In this document: in pieces, positions 1-11,039 of the stretch | Position numbering within the stretch: position 1 is the stretch's first letter | How the letters are laid out: each line of letters starts with the position of its first letter | Source: Larix kaempferi | Taxonomy: Eukaryota > Streptophyta > Pinopsida > Pinales > Pinaceae | Assembly (NCBI GenBank): GCA_027924585.1 | Contig: BSBM01000059.1 | Location: 3,100,001-3,164,000, forward strand | Reading direction: 5' to 3' | Length of the DNA: 64,000 nucleotides | Translations under genes and position numbers: made by a program | Notes under the pieces: model-generated | Database searches by the model: none | What the model was told of the DNA's origin: nothing | The model's input: the letters and a program-made list of their open reading frames with translations, nothing else

Positions 1-574
1 TTGTCCTAATGCAGCCTGCGACGATGTTAGTTAGTTGGATAAAAGAGCATCTTCGAGCCCATTCTCGAAGCTAAGTGATGTGGAGCCCTATCCCTAGCCT
101 TTAGGGGAGCTGGAATTCGGTTCCCTAGCCCTTGGGTGAGATCCCCTATCTCTCCCCTACCATATCTCAACTTATCCTATCCTCTTAGTCCTATATAAGT
201 GAAGCTCGTTCCCATTCCAAAGGGAGGAAATCTATAGTATCTACATGCTGGTGAAATTAGCTTAGGAGAGATCTCTACTCATCCCTTGAGAGATCCAGCA
301 TCCCTTTGGAGGCTTTGGAATTGGCTTGATCGAAGAAGGATTGCTACGTTAAGTCATTGGTTGTAATCACTTCCTTCTATGTACTTTCCCTTTTATACAG
401 TAATATAAATGCTTTCCACCAAATCTCATTGCATTGATGATGTTTTGTGTAGTTTTCCTGCTTAACTACTTGCTTAGATATATTATTGTTTAGGTGCATT
501 TTACTACTTGTTTTGTTTCTGTATTGTCTTGACAGGTTTTGCAGCTGAGATCTAAAGACCATCAAGCTTGGATC
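1..574 (+). repeat. Ty3/gypsy LTR fragment (gypsy-A copy 1), left part
   Basis: This stretch aligns by eye with the reverse complement of 16216-16450 plus 11240-11660, so it is one of two copies of the same LTR. Shared landmarks are a TATA-like CTATATAAGT near 192-201, a CATGCTGGTGAAATTA block near 244-260, and a pyrimidine-rich stretch ending in a CAG-like site near 530-545. The LTR is cut at 574 by Copia-1 and resumes at 8660. The 5' end of the LTR lies outside the window. Family assignment rests on the gypsy protease relic that follows at 9045-9461. Confidence 0.6.
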
Positions 575-1167
575 TATTATTTTTTCGATAATTTCATTCC
601 ATTATCATTCAGGATCACTAACAGAATAACATGTACAACATATCAATCATAAACACAATCATGCAAGCACACAAGAGGCATAGAGTTTCACCAGGGAAAA
701 TCAAGAAGGTGAAAAACCCCGCAACTTCCTCAGAGATAGAATAAACCCAAGTACAAGATCACAAGGATCAAACCCAAAGATATGTCTCTAGAAGATGCTC
801 CTCCTCTTCCACAAGTGTGCCACTTTCTCTCTTAGCTATGCGAGCTTGAGAAGTGAGTGAATGAATAGAATGAGGGACACACCCCTCTTATTTATACTTG
901 ACTTGACTTGCCAATTAATTCACTGGGGCCGACTTGCTACTCAAGTCTAATAACCCACCCACATGACCTAATCAGGGCCGACCCCTCATTGGTGGTCTAA
1001 TAACCTATCAATACAAATGACAACACTTGTCAATACACATGACGACACTTCCAAATACAAATGACGACACTTCCAATCAGAGGAATAATACATCTCTGTG
1101 GGATATACAATAAAGTACAAATGTAATACATAGAAGAATATCTTTTGAGGTTACAAATACATCAACA
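575..1167 (-). repeat. Copia-1 3' LTR
   Basis: It aligns along its length with 8056-8659, with scattered substitutions and a short indel (one extra CAACAT unit in the other LTR). On the minus strand it starts TGTTGATGTA, next to the polypurine tract, and ends TA instead of the expected CA. Minus-strand landmarks include a TATA-like AAGTATAAATAAGAGGGG segment near 883-900. Confidence 0.9.
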
Positions 1168-1180
1168 CTCCCTCTTAACT
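1168..1180 (-). other. Copia-1 polypurine tract
   Basis: The minus strand reads AGTTAAGAGGGAG immediately before the TGTTGATG start of the 3' LTR. This is the position and composition of a plus-strand primer. Copia-2 has a very similar tract, AGTAAGAGGGAG, at 40556-40567. Confidence 0.85.
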
Positions 1181-2411
1181 AGGAAGGTATTCTTTCGTCA
1201 CGGGTCATCTATACATATTGGCGCAAGTCTTCAATTCTGGAGCTAGATCATCACCACCGGATCACGGAGCATAAACATCATCACTACTGTTGTACTCGAC
1301 ATCTCGATCACTGGGATATCTCTGAATTCTACTCGTCATAGGAAGTTCTACAGAGCCAGCCCTTTTTCACGCTGGATGTAGGCCCACCACCTGTAGGTCT
1401 TCATCAGCACTGGCCATACTGTGGAATCCTCAGGACTGATTACGTGAGTCAACAAAACCTTGTAAGAGCATCCCAGGACTTTTACGAGCACACAACTCAA
1501 CCTATCGGATCTCCCAAGACCTTTTACATGCCACTGCACAACCTGTCCACGGCCACAGAGTATCATCCGGATACTCACGATCATACTGATCATAACATTG
1601 TTCACGAAGCACAACCCAGATTCACATCACACAACACTTACACTCACCGGCATGGGAAGACACACTTCAACCATCCGTGAACGGCTTAGCACTTATATCT
1701 GCGCCATGGGAAAACACACTTCAACCATGCAAGAATGGCACCGCATTTATATCCATAGCCATGGGAAGACACACTTCAACCATGCTAGGAATGGCACAAT
1801 ACTTATATCGCAGCCATGGGAAGACAAACTTCAACCATGCTCGAATGGCCCCAGCCCTTACATCTTCACCGTGGGAGAACACATCTACACCTTGTGAAGA
1901 ATGGCTTCAGCCCTTACATATTTACTGTGGGAGAACACATCTACACCTTGTAAAGAATGGCTCAACAATTACATCACGACCTTGGGAGAACACATCTACA
2001 CCTTTGTCGGAAAAGCTCGAAAATTATATCATGACCATGGGAGAACACATATACACCATGTCTGAAAAGCCTATGTGCATCTGTGTCTTCGGAACTCATC
2101 ACACATGATCATCCTAATCATCGTCATTGCATCGTCCTGATGCATGTCGTCCAGAGCATCGTCCTGATACTCATCATCCATCATCAACCTAATCATACAA
2201 TGTATCCACCTGATACATATCATCATACATGATCCAGCTGATGCATATACATATACATGATCCAACTGATCATACACAACATCCAACTGATGCATATACA
2301 GAGAAGTAACTGGAGCATCGTCTTGATGCTCATCATCCAGCGCTTACATCCATAGCCATGGGAAGGATCCTCCTCTCACCATGCTTGGAATGGCTCCTTC
2401 AAATGTGTCCA
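1181..2411 (-). repeat. Copia-1 3' non-coding segment with about 55-bp tandem repeats
   Basis: Between the RNase H stop and the polypurine tract lies about 1.2 kb of non-coding DNA. From about 1651 to 2075 a unit of about 53-57 bp recurs roughly eight times. Each unit contains a CATGGGAAGACACACTTCAA-like or GTGGGAGAACACATCTACA-like core, and another partial copy lies near 2356. From about 2105 to 2340 is a second degenerate repeat built on GATGCATATACA and CATCGTCCTGATG words. Open frames here (for example 1348-1614 and 1677-2108) follow the repeat and resemble no protein I know, so I do not call them genes. Confidence 0.7.
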
Positions 2412-3330
2412 TCACTTCTTCCTTGAAGTGTCGTCAATCTGAATAACACCAAGCCTCTCTCTGAAGTACTCAAACTTCATTATGGCTAGTGGTTTTGTCA
2501 ACACATCTGCAACCTGCTCATCCGTCGCAACATACAGGAGCTTCACTGCTCCTCTCTGCACCATATCCCTGATATAGTGATATTTGATCTCAATGTGCTT
2601 CGACCTGTCGTGAAACACTGGGTTCTCAGACAGCTTCACACAACTCTAGTTGTCACAAAAGATACCAGTAGCCTCCAATGGGAGATCAAATAACTCAGAC
2701 AGTAGCTTCCTAAGCCATACTGCCTCACAACTAGCCAAAAAAGCTGCAACATACTCTGCTTCGGCTGTACTTAGTGCTACACGGGATTGCTTCCTGCTAA
2801 ACCAAGAGATCACACTTGATCCCATACTGAAGCGGCATCCAGAAGTGCTCTTCCTATCTACAGCACTGCCTTCCCAATCTGAATCAACATAACCTTGCAG
2901 GTTAAACTTTTGATTCGCATCATACTTGAGCCCATAATCAATTGTACCCTTCAGGTACCTCAAAATATGCTTTACAGCAACAAGGTGAACACCTCTCGGA
3001 TCCGTCAGGAACTAGCTCAATGTGTTCACTACAAAGCAAATATCTGGTCTCATGTTCGTCAGGTACATCAAGGACCCAATCATTTGACGATACATAGTGA
3101 CATCAACCGGCTTAGATGAAGCATCACACAGAAGCTTCAGGTTCGATGCCATAGGTGTGGCCATGGCCTTGCAATCCATCATCCCGAACCTCTTCAGGAT
3201 CTCTACTACATACTTCCCTTGTCCAAGGAAGATCCCATTTGCACTCTGCCACACCTCCATGTCTAGAAAATAGTGCATCATCCCCAAGTCCTTCATCTCA
3301 AACTCGGCGGCAAGCATCCTTCCATTCTTT
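2412..3330 (-). pseudogene. Copia-1 RT C-terminus and RNase H
   Basis: Reading leftward, the minus strand encodes the copia RT tail (EFEMKDLGMMHYFLDMEVW, then a GSLMYLTNMRPDICF block). The RNase H domain follows with KSTSGCRFSMGSS, AEAEYVA and the C-terminal DEQVADVLTK motif before the stop at 2412. Two TAG stops interrupt it, after NTLS (about 3011) and after FCDN (about 2646). At both sites copia relatives, including Copia-2 here, carry glutamine. The upstream two-thirds of RT, with the Y-x-D-D active site, is absent; integrase sequence joins directly to the RT tail near 3310-3330. The segment cannot make an active polymerase. Confidence 0.85.
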
Positions 3331-4008
3331 CTTTTCCGCTGCTTCTTCATAGCTGGAAGGTTCTTTGTTCATAATGTCACAGAGTAAGGAAACATAACTG
3401 GTGTGTGATCTAGTCCTCTTCCTTTCTCTGTGTTCTTCTTCTAGGATGCCATACCTTTCTGCATCTTGAATGAGCTCTCTAGCCCATGTAGGTTTCCTCT
3501 TGTGAGAGTTCTTCTCACGGGGTGGATCTATAGATTCTTGCGGATCTTCAATTTCACGAACTGCTTCTAGAATTGCTTCATTCACGGTAGTATCTAGAAA
3601 TCTAGTTACCTTTGGTTCTTCATGGTCATCAACGGGTGTCTTCCTCGATTTGATGTATGCTGATTCTTCATCAAATGTTACATCCCTGCTGATGTCAATC
3701 TTCTTGAACCTCGGAAAGTATATTCTGTAAGCCTTTGAGATTTCACTGTAACCCACAAAGATGCTCTTCTTTCTTGAAGGATCTAGCTTTGTCCTCTTTT
3801 CCTTTGGAATGTGTGTATATACTGGACAACCAAATATTCTGAGATGGTTAACTTTTGGTTTCTTGCCAGAGAAGACTTCTTCTGGTGTCTTATTGTCAAG
3901 TATCTTGTGAGGTGTTCTATTCTGCACATATACAGCTGTCCTAGCTGCTTTTGCCCATAAATGCATAGGTAGATCTTGGTCATGAAGCATTGCCTGTGCT
4001 GCTTCCAT
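3298..4008 (-). pseudogene. Copia-1 integrase C-terminus and start of RT
   Basis: This 236-codon frame continues the integrase of the neighbouring frame after a TAA at about 4024-4026, which replaces the codon before RKNRTI. It contains MHLWAKAARTAVYVQNRTPH, the FGCPVYTHIPKEKRTKLDP block and the FVGYSE motif typical of copia integrase C-termini. An acidic/basic linker follows, then the first residues of RT (SYEEAAEKKEWKDA). It then breaks at the RT deletion. An overlapping 3783-4040 frame is a shadow. Confidence 0.85.
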
Positions 4009-4026
4009 GATAGTTCTATTCTTCCT

Positions 4027-5855
4027 TTATGCAACTCCATTTGGTTGTGGATTGTAGGGAGCAGTCAACTCCCTCTTAATCCCTGAATCACTGCATAGCT
4101 TCTTGAAATCACCTGAAGTAAATTCTCCACCATTGTCGGATCTGAAGGTCTTAATCTTCTTATCTGTTTGATTTTCTATCAAGGCTTTGAATTGTTTGAA
4201 CTTATCAAACACTTCATCTTTATTCTTCAAGAAATAAACCCAAGTCTTCCTAGAGAAATCATCAATGAAAGAAACATAGTATACATACCCACTCAGAGAA
4301 CTGGATGATGACATTGGACCACATACATCGGAGTGGATAATCTCTAAGATTCCTTTCGCTTTGCTTTCACTGCTTGGAAATGCCTTCTTTGTGTTCTTTC
4401 CTTTTGCACATCCTTTGCAAACACCTTCATGCTTTGACTGGATTTCAGGAATACCTTCTACAACTTTGCTTTCTAGTGGGAGTGCTCTATAGTGCACATG
4501 AGAAAACCTTCTATGCCAAAGTTCACTTGGCTCCATGGATTCATGTACCATGGCATGTTCAGGTTGTCCCTTCAATTTGTACAATCCTCCCTCTTTCTCT
4601 CCAATTACTACTGCATCATCTATGGAATTACCCTTTGGCCACATGAGTACTTGGCCATCCACAAATGTAACTCTCATTCCCTTTGCATCCAAAGATGATA
4701 TGGAGAGAAGATTCTTCTTAAGTCCAGGTACATATAAAACATCTTGAATTTTTATAGACTTCCCAGAGTCTAGTTTGTAGGAGGCTTCACCACTTCCTTT
4801 TATGGGATATTGATAGTCATCCTCAAGTTTCACCTTCTGAGGTGACTCATGTTCAGATAGGTTCATGAAAGATTCTTTAAACCCAGTCACATGTTTAGAA
4901 GCCCCACTATCAATAATCCAATCATTACATCCATGAGAGATAGTACATGTGAGAGCAGAGATTAGAACATATTCATCTTCACTAGATGAGTCATCACTTT
5001 CTGCTCTAGCCTTCTTCTTAGGAGGTTCATCATCCTCAGCAGCATGAGCATGATATCTCCTTTTGTTTCTCTTCTTCTTCTTGTTAAAGTTGTTGTTGTT
5101 TCCCTTTTTGTTCTTGGGACAATCTGAGGCAAAGTGTCCTTTCTCATTGCAATTGAAGCATCTCAGATCTTTCTTCTCTTTTGGATGGTAGTGAGAAACT
5201 TTCTTGCGATGAGGTGGCTCTCTCTTGAGCTTGCCTTTCTTGGTGTGAGCTGTGAGAGCTTGATCTTCATTTCCCATCTTTTCTTCTTGGGCCACAAGTC
5301 TAGCTTCTTCCTGTGAGCATTCTTCCCACAGTCTACTGAAAGAGATTAATTTCTTTCTTGCATAGATTCCTTGGATGAAGGAGTCCCATGACCTAGGTAG
5401 GCCATTCAATGTGGTCATTACAATTTCACCATTCTCCACTACTTCATCCATAGCTTCAAGTTGTTCCTTGATTTGAGAGACCTTGGAAAAGTAGGATTGA
5501 ATGGTCTCTCCATTCTGAAGCTTTACCCCTTTCAATTGGTTTCGCAGAGTCATCTTCTGATTTATGTTCTTTCCTTCAAACAACTTGGTCAAGGAGTCAA
5601 ACATCTGCTTAGTGTCTTTAGGGAAGACACATGAGGTATGAGATGTTCTTTGATAGAATCAACAATGATTCTCTTAGCCTTGACCAAGTTCTTCTTGTGT
5701 AAGGTCTTAGCCTCATCTCCCTCTGGGACAGGGACCTATTGACTTATGTAAGTGTCCAAATCATTTTCTTCTAGGATTAACCCAATCCTATACTTCCATG
5801 CTCGGAAGTTATCAGCTCCATCAAGCTTATCCTCAATCTTGGTGTGGTGAGACAT
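4027..5855 (-). pseudogene. Copia-1 gag-protease-integrase, left copy
   Basis: The gag start codon is at 5855-5853 on the minus strand. The frame meets a TAG at about 5737-5739 and a 1-base deletion near 5615; the right-hand copy lacks that deletion. From 5604 it runs 525 codons. In order it holds the gag core, a CCHC knuckle (CFNCNEKGHFASDC), a basic/acidic linker, the protease site WIIDSGASKHVTG, the pre-integrase LWHRRFSHVHYRALP, a HHCC-type CKGCAKGK, and integrase with HSDVCGP and FRSDNGGEF. The frame stops at TAA about 4024-4026. The product would be a capsid/protease/integrase polyprotein. It is dead because of these breaks. Confidence 0.9.
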
Positions 5856-6087
5856 TTTAAAGAGTAATTCAAATGGAAATAGAGAAGATTTAGGTCTTAC
5901 CACTTGAATTGTTGAAAAACTGGATATGGAGCTCGATTAGGGTTTGTTAGAGAAACCCTAAAAATTCAAAATGTGAATTTCAAAATTCTGAAAGGATAGA
6001 AAGATGTGCCTTGATGAGCTGATCATCTTGATATACTCAACAATTGAAAACTGCAAAGTTTCACCCTTTAGAAATGCTTTTCAATCA
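4477..6087 (-). repeat. Copia-1 internal duplication, left unit
   Basis: This segment is repeated almost base for base at 6099-7710, with an offset of 1622 bases up to about 5615 and 1623 beyond it. It spans the 5' leader, gag, protease and the beginning of integrase. Differences are single bases, for example the tract at 5615. The unit ends at CTTTTCAATC near 6087. Confidence 0.9.
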
Positions 6088-7478
6088 GCTCCATCTATTG
6101 GGAGTGCTCTATAGTGCACATGAGAAAACCTTCTATGCCAAAGTTCACTTGGCTCCATGGATTCATGTACCATGGCATGTTCAGGTTGTCCCTTCAATTT
6201 GTACAATCCTCCCTCTTTCTCTCCAATTACTACTGCATCATCTATGGTCTTACCCTTTGGCCACATGAGTACTTGTCCATCCACAAATGTAACTCTCATT
6301 CCCTTTGCATCCAAAGATGATATGGAGAGAAGATTCTTCTTAAGTCCAGGTACATATAAAACATCTTGAATTTTTATAGACTTCCCAGAGTCTAGTTTGT
6401 AGGAGGCTTCACCACTTCCTTTTATGGGATATTGATAGTCATCCTCAAGTTTCACCTTCTGAGGTGACTCATGTTCAGATAGGTTCATGAAAGATTCTTT
6501 AAACCCAGTCACATGTTTAGAAGCCCCACTATCAATAATCCAATCATTACATCCATGAGAGATAGTACATGTGAGAGCAGAGATTAGAACATATTCATCT
6601 TCACTAGATGAGTCATCACTTTCTGCTCTAGCCTTCTTCTTAGGAGGTTCATCATCCTCAGCAGCATGAGCATGATATCTCCTTTTGTTTCTCTTCTTCT
6701 TCTTGTTAAAGTTGTTGTTGTTTCCCTTTTTGTTCTTGGGACAATCTGAGGCAAAGTGTCCTTTCTCATTGCAATTGAAGCATCTCAGATCTTTCTTCTC
6801 TTTTGGATGGTAGTGAGAAAATTTCTTGCGATGAGGTGGCTCTCTCTTGAGCTTGCCTTTCTTGGTGTGAGCTGTGAGAGCTTGATCTTCATTTCCCATC
6901 TTTTCTTCTCGGGCCACAAGTCTAGCTTCTTCCTGTGAGCATTCTTCCCACAGTCTACTGAAAGAGATTAATTTCTTTCTTGCATAGATTCCTTGGATGA
7001 AGGAGTCCCATGACCTAGGTAGGCCATTCAATGTGGTCATTACAATTTCACCATTCTCCACTACTTCATCCATAGCTTCAAGTTGTTCCTTGATTTGAGA
7101 GACCTTGGAAAAGTAGGATTGAATGGTCTCTCCATTCTGAAGCTTTACCCCTTTCAATTGGTTTCGCAAAGTCATCTTCTGATTTATGTTCTTTCCTTCA
7201 AACAACTTGGTCAAGGAGTCAAACATCTGCTTAGGTGTCTTTAGGGAAGACACATGAGGTATGAGATGTTCTTTGATAGAATCAACAATGATTCTCTTAG
7301 CCTTGACCAAGTTCTTCTTGTGTAAGGTCTTAGCCTCATCTCCCTCTGGGACAGGGACCTATTGACTTATGTAAGTGTCCAAATCATTTTCTTCTAGGAT
7401 TAACCCAATCCTATACTTCCATGCTCGGAAGTTATCAGCTCCATCAAGCTTATCCTCAATCTTGGTGTGGTGAGACAT
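6081..7478 (-). pseudogene. Copia-1 gag-protease, right copy, truncated in integrase
   Basis: The gag ATG is at 7478-7476 on the minus strand; TAG at 7359-7361 interrupts it after ISQ. Downstream a 409-codon frame (7310-6081) carries the gag core, CCHC knuckle, protease motif IIDSGASKHVTG and pre-integrase LWHRRFSHVHYRALP. It then ends artificially in PIDGAD and a stop at the duplication joint. This copy keeps the base that the left copy lost near 5615, so its gag frame is longer. It would give a gag-protease protein without integrase if the TAG were passed. Confidence 0.88.
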
Positions 7479-7710
7479 TTTAAAGAGTAATTCAAATGGA
7501 AATAGAGAAGATTTAGGTCTTACCACTTGAATTGTTGAAAAACTGGATATGGAGCTCGATTAGGGTTTGTTAGAGAAACCCTAAAAATTCAAAATGTGAA
7601 TTTCAAAATTCTGAAAGGATAGAAAGATGTGCCTTGATGAGCTGATCAGCTTGATATACTCAACAATTGAAAACTGCAAAGTTTCACCCTTTAGAAATGC
7701 TTTTCAATCT
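6099..7710 (-). repeat. Copia-1 internal duplication, right unit
   Basis: Second copy of 4477-6087. The join between copies, about 6087-6099, reads AATCAGCTCCATCTATTGGG. The words TCAGCTCCATC also occur in gag at about 5814 and 7437, so short-homology recombination is plausible. Because the gag TAG is present in both copies, the duplication is younger than that mutation. Confidence 0.9.
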
Positions 7711-8043
7711 GCCAGATTCACTGGGGAGGGAGGACCTTGAATTAGGGTTTGAGTTTCCTGGAGCTTCACCCAACCAAAAAGTTCGATCCAAAGCTCTAAA
7801 CTTCGATTTTTCCAAGGATCTTCCAGCTATGTCCTCAGATTTTAGAAATTTCTATTTTTGTGGAAACCCTAATTGTTAGGTCAAAAACTGAAACAACTCA
7901 GAATTGAATTCTGTCTCGACAAAAAGATGCGCCCTTGCTAGAAGAGTCAATCTATCTTTCTGCCTTTGATGAACTGTGAAGAGAAACCCAAATAATAAGA
8001 AGCCCTAGCTTCCGCAGCTGCATAGTGCCTTATTCTTAGGTAA
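7479..8043 (-). other. Copia-1 5' leader
   Basis: This is non-coding sequence between the primer-binding site and the gag ATG. It includes an inverted AGGGTTTGTTAGAGAAACCCT near 7561-7582 that can fold into a short hairpin. The same hairpin occurs at about 5938-5960 in the left duplicate. No other gene signal is seen. The open frame on the plus strand at 7667-7879 has no recognisable content. Confidence 0.6.
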
Positions 8044-8055
8044 GCTCTGATACCA
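8044..8055 (-). other. Copia-1 primer-binding site (initiator tRNA-Met)
   Basis: The minus strand reads TGGTATCAGAGC directly after the CA end of the 5' LTR. This matches the 3' end of plant initiator tRNA-Met, the usual primer of Ty1/copia elements. It is identical to the sites at 27193-27204 (Copia-2) and 62190-62201 (Copia-3). Confidence 0.92.
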
Positions 8056-8659
8056 TGTTAATTTTTCGATAATTTCATTCCATTATCATTCAGGATCGCT
8101 AAGAGAATAACATGTACAACATATCAACAACATATCAATTATAAACACAATCATGCAAACACACAAGAGACACAGAGTTTCGCCAGGGAAAACCAAGAAG
8201 GTGAAAAACCCCACATTTTCCTCAGAGCTAGAATAAACCCAAGTACAAGATCACAAGGATCAAACCCAAAGAGATGTCTCTAGCAGATGCTCCTCCTCCT
8301 CCACAAGTGCGCCACTTTCTCTCTTCGCTATGCAAGCTTGAGAAGTGAGTGAATGAATAGAATGAGGGACACACCCCTCTTATTTATACTTGACTTGACC
8401 TGCCAATTGATTCACTGGGGTTGACTTTCTAGTCAAGTCTAATAACCCACCCACATGACCTAATCAGGGCCGACCCCTCATTGGTGGTCTAAGAACCCAT
8501 CAATACAAATGATGACACTTGTCAATACACATGATAACACTTCCAAATACAAATGACGACACTTCCAATCAGAGGAATAATACATCTCTGTGGGATATAC
8601 AATAAAGTACAAATGTAATACATAGAAGAATATCTTCTAAGGTTACAAATACATCAACA
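8056..8659 (-). repeat. Copia-1 5' LTR
   Basis: Partner of 575-1167. It is bounded on the plus strand by TGTTAATTTT (8056) and ATACATCAACA (8659), and adjoins the primer-binding site at 8044-8055. A TATA-like minus-strand AAGTATAAATAAGAGGGG lies near 8375-8392 and probably marks the promoter. Confidence 0.92.
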
Positions 8660-9044
8660 AGAGCAAACATCAAGGAGAAAGGATTAGGGATCTGAAAGGT
8701 AAAGCATCTATCTACTCGATCTCTAATCAGATCTAGGAAAGTATTCTATATTCTGTCCTATTTGTTCTAGACTTACATTAAGCTAGGAAGATCAGGCCTT
8801 GAGTCCGCTCTTGGTAGATTGTCCGTCAAACATATGTATAGGACCAATGGATCTGTTGGCGTTATTTTAGGCAAAGGAAGGTGCAAAGTGTGCAATAATA
8901 CACCACCGAGTTTAGGAAGATGGATATCATGTTGGGTATCTTACCCGATAACCCAAATGTACTCCTCAAGTATTTGGGACGGTTACATAGTCACATACGG
9001 AGGCAGGTGATTTTCTTCAATCCCACCATAAGGAAGATAAAGGT
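8660..9044 (+). repeat. Gypsy-A copy 1 LTR end and 5' leader
   Basis: Continuation of 1-574 after Copia-1. It aligns with minus-strand 11040-11240 through GGTAAAGCATCTATCTACT, TTCTGTCCTATTTGTTCTAGA and TAGATTGTCC (about 8812-8821), where the LTR probably ends. A degraded TTGGCGTTATTTTAGGCAAAG follows near 8855. In copy 2 the equivalent spot reads TCCGGCGATCGTACTAGGGA, reminiscent of the tRNA-Asp-type primer site of Tat/Athila elements. That assignment is tentative. Confidence 0.5.
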
Positions 9045-9461
9045 ATGAAAAAACTCTTCCACATCAAGATCCAAGTCAAGAAGACCAAGATTGATGATCT
9101 ATTCGATTCTGGTTCATAGGAAAACCTCCTAGCAAAGGATTGGGTAGGTAAGCTTGGATTGGAAGTACATGATCATTCCAGTCCCTACCCATTTGGATGG
9201 ATAAATAAGGATGTAGAACTCAGAGTCATGAAACATAACAAGATCAAGTTCGGAATAAGTGCAGAGTACGTTGATGACGTCGAGGTAAACGTAGTACCCC
9301 TAGATGTTTGTGGTGTAGTGTTTGGAATCCCCTACATGTATATGAGGGATGGGATATTCATGAGGAGAGGAAACCAACATTGCTTGATCAAGGATGAGAA
9401 ATCCTTCAACATTAACATGCACAAAGGTAAATCAAAGATCTCTTGGGTAAGTGCCGATTGA
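9045..9461 (+). pseudogene. Ty3/gypsy retropepsin (protease) relic
   Basis: An in-frame stretch from ATG 9045 to TGA 9461 reads KKLFHIKIQVKKTKIDDLFD, then the aspartic protease-like triad variant DSGS, then a TAG at 9117-9119 where relatives have glutamine. It continues through the PYPFGWINKDVELRV and VVPLDVCGVVFGIPYMY blocks that characterise retropepsin-like domains of plant Ty3/gypsy polyproteins. About 138 codons remain, roughly the size of one protease domain. No RT follows, so the element is truncated. It belongs with the LTR upstream. Confidence 0.75.
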
Positions 9462-11039
9462 GTGAAAAAATTGATCTCCATGGATGGTACGTGGAAGAAC
9501 TACAATGCCCTCAAGATGCAGTGCAGGAAAATAACGACAGCTGCCATGTTTTAAGACGTCGGAACACGTCTCTAACTTAACACACAAGTTACTAAAAATT
9601 TTAACCTAGTTCTACCGTTAATTTTATCTGGATGGTTAGGTGAATACATGAGGTGAGTACATAAATGTAAACATAATGCAAACCCTAACTACAAGAAAAA
9701 TGCACTCTTTCTCTTGATGGAATCTATGTACGGGAAGGAGAGATCTTTTTCCAATGGTCTCACAAATCATTAAATTTCAACAACACTCTCAATCTACCAA
9801 AAATGATAATGAAAGCACTCTTTTTGTTTTGCAAGCAAAACATGGAAATCAACAACACATCAAATCCAAATCAAAGCACTTCTTTTTGTCTTTTTTAATT
9901 AAAATGAACCTAAATGATGAAAAAGGAGAATCTCTATCTAGAGCACACTAACTTTTCAATTTTCACAATGATAACCTAAAAGCATGAAAACCAAAGATGC
10001 ATATAACTCCTTCAAGCATGGAATCACTTTTGAAAAAATTGGACTACACTTGGATTTTCCAAGAAATTGAATGACTCATAATTCGAGAAAAATGCAAACG
10101 ATTAATTCTCTTTCCAAACTTTCTGAATTCCAATGCATGAAACAATTTTTACAACAATTCTCAAATGAGCTTGAAAACGGTAAAAATGAAGCACCTTTAA
10201 TTTTTCCAATGATATGCCAAGACGAAACTTGATAATGATGATGCTTTTAAGTGTAAATGGATGAAAAGAAAGACTACTTGCAGCACTCTAATCACTTGGA
10301 AATTCTCAAAGAAATGACAAGCACTCCAATGACCTAAAAACACAAAAATCACTCGAAAAGATCAAATGCAAGCCAACCAAAGATAACTAATCTCAACAAT
10401 AGTTTGGGAGCAGATATAGCATGCTGGATAGATCTAGTGAGGTGATCAGGAAGAATGAGATGGAGTGGATGACCGTGGGGGATTGAAATTTCCCACCACT
10501 TCAATTGAAATCACTTGATAAAAAAGACCCAAAGACCAACACAAGCAAACCAAATGAAACACTGTTGAATAAAAGGACCTCTTCCTGGAAGATACAGTGC
10601 AGAGATGTCTACTGATCAATCCAAAAATCAAAATTTGGAGAAGAAGAGCCCAAGCCCTAAGCTTGAAAACTCGGCGCAGGCTGTGGTTAGGCACAGAGCG
10701 CCCAACGCAGGTTGCAAGAAGGGGAAAAGCATCGGCGGCGTAGACTGTCAAATAGGCAAAAGCGTCGGTGGCGCAGTATCCTCAGAAGAAAAAATTGCTC
10801 TGGATAAACATGCGCACTGGGTACACTACCCAGGTGCGTCGGGCGAATAAATCAGTGCAAACAAGGAAAAAATCCAAGCAATGATCAAGTAAATGGACTG
10901 AAAATGGTTTTGCAGACCTAGAGAAAGTCAACAAACTCCTAAAGGAAAGAAGCTGATGCTGAAAATAGGCTCAAGAGGCAAAGTAATGGCTCATTAAGAA
11001 AATCAAGAATAACACACTCAAACTTGAAATCAAAACAAA
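9462..11039. other. Unassigned AT-rich stretch, probably gypsy-A internal/leader DNA
   Basis: No protein similarity is apparent on either strand. The right part (about 10440-11039) follows the end of the inverted gypsy-A LTR (copy 2), so it is expected to be that element's leader on the minus strand. It includes a GC-richer island at 10660-10850. Open frames at 10446-10751 (-) and 10605-10850 (+) overlap each other and look like chance. The left part (9540-10430) has many CACTC and AAATG words but no clean tandem period. Confidence 0.35.

Larger units (their letters stand above)
575..8659 (-). mobile_element. Copia-1: degenerate Ty1/copia LTR retrotransposon
   Basis: The element lies on the minus strand. 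Its 5' LTR is at 8056-8659, the primer-binding site at 8044-8055, and then come gag, protease, integrase, an RT remnant and RNase H, a repeat-rich 3' non-coding segment, a polypurine tract at 1168-1180 and the 3' LTR at 575-1167. It is non-autonomous: RT has lost its catalytic centre (join near 3300-3350), gag carries a TAG, and a 1.62 kb gag-pro-int segment is present twice in tandem. Flanking 5-mers are GGATC (570-574) and AGAGC (8660-8664). The paralogous gypsy LTR at 11.2 kb reads TTGGAGC at this site, so both flanks fit a decayed GGAGC duplication. Confidence 0.9.

Noticed and set aside
1348-2108. Overlapping open frames on both strands
   Set aside because: They follow the 53-57 bp tandem repeat in the Copia-1 3' region and have no recognisable protein content.
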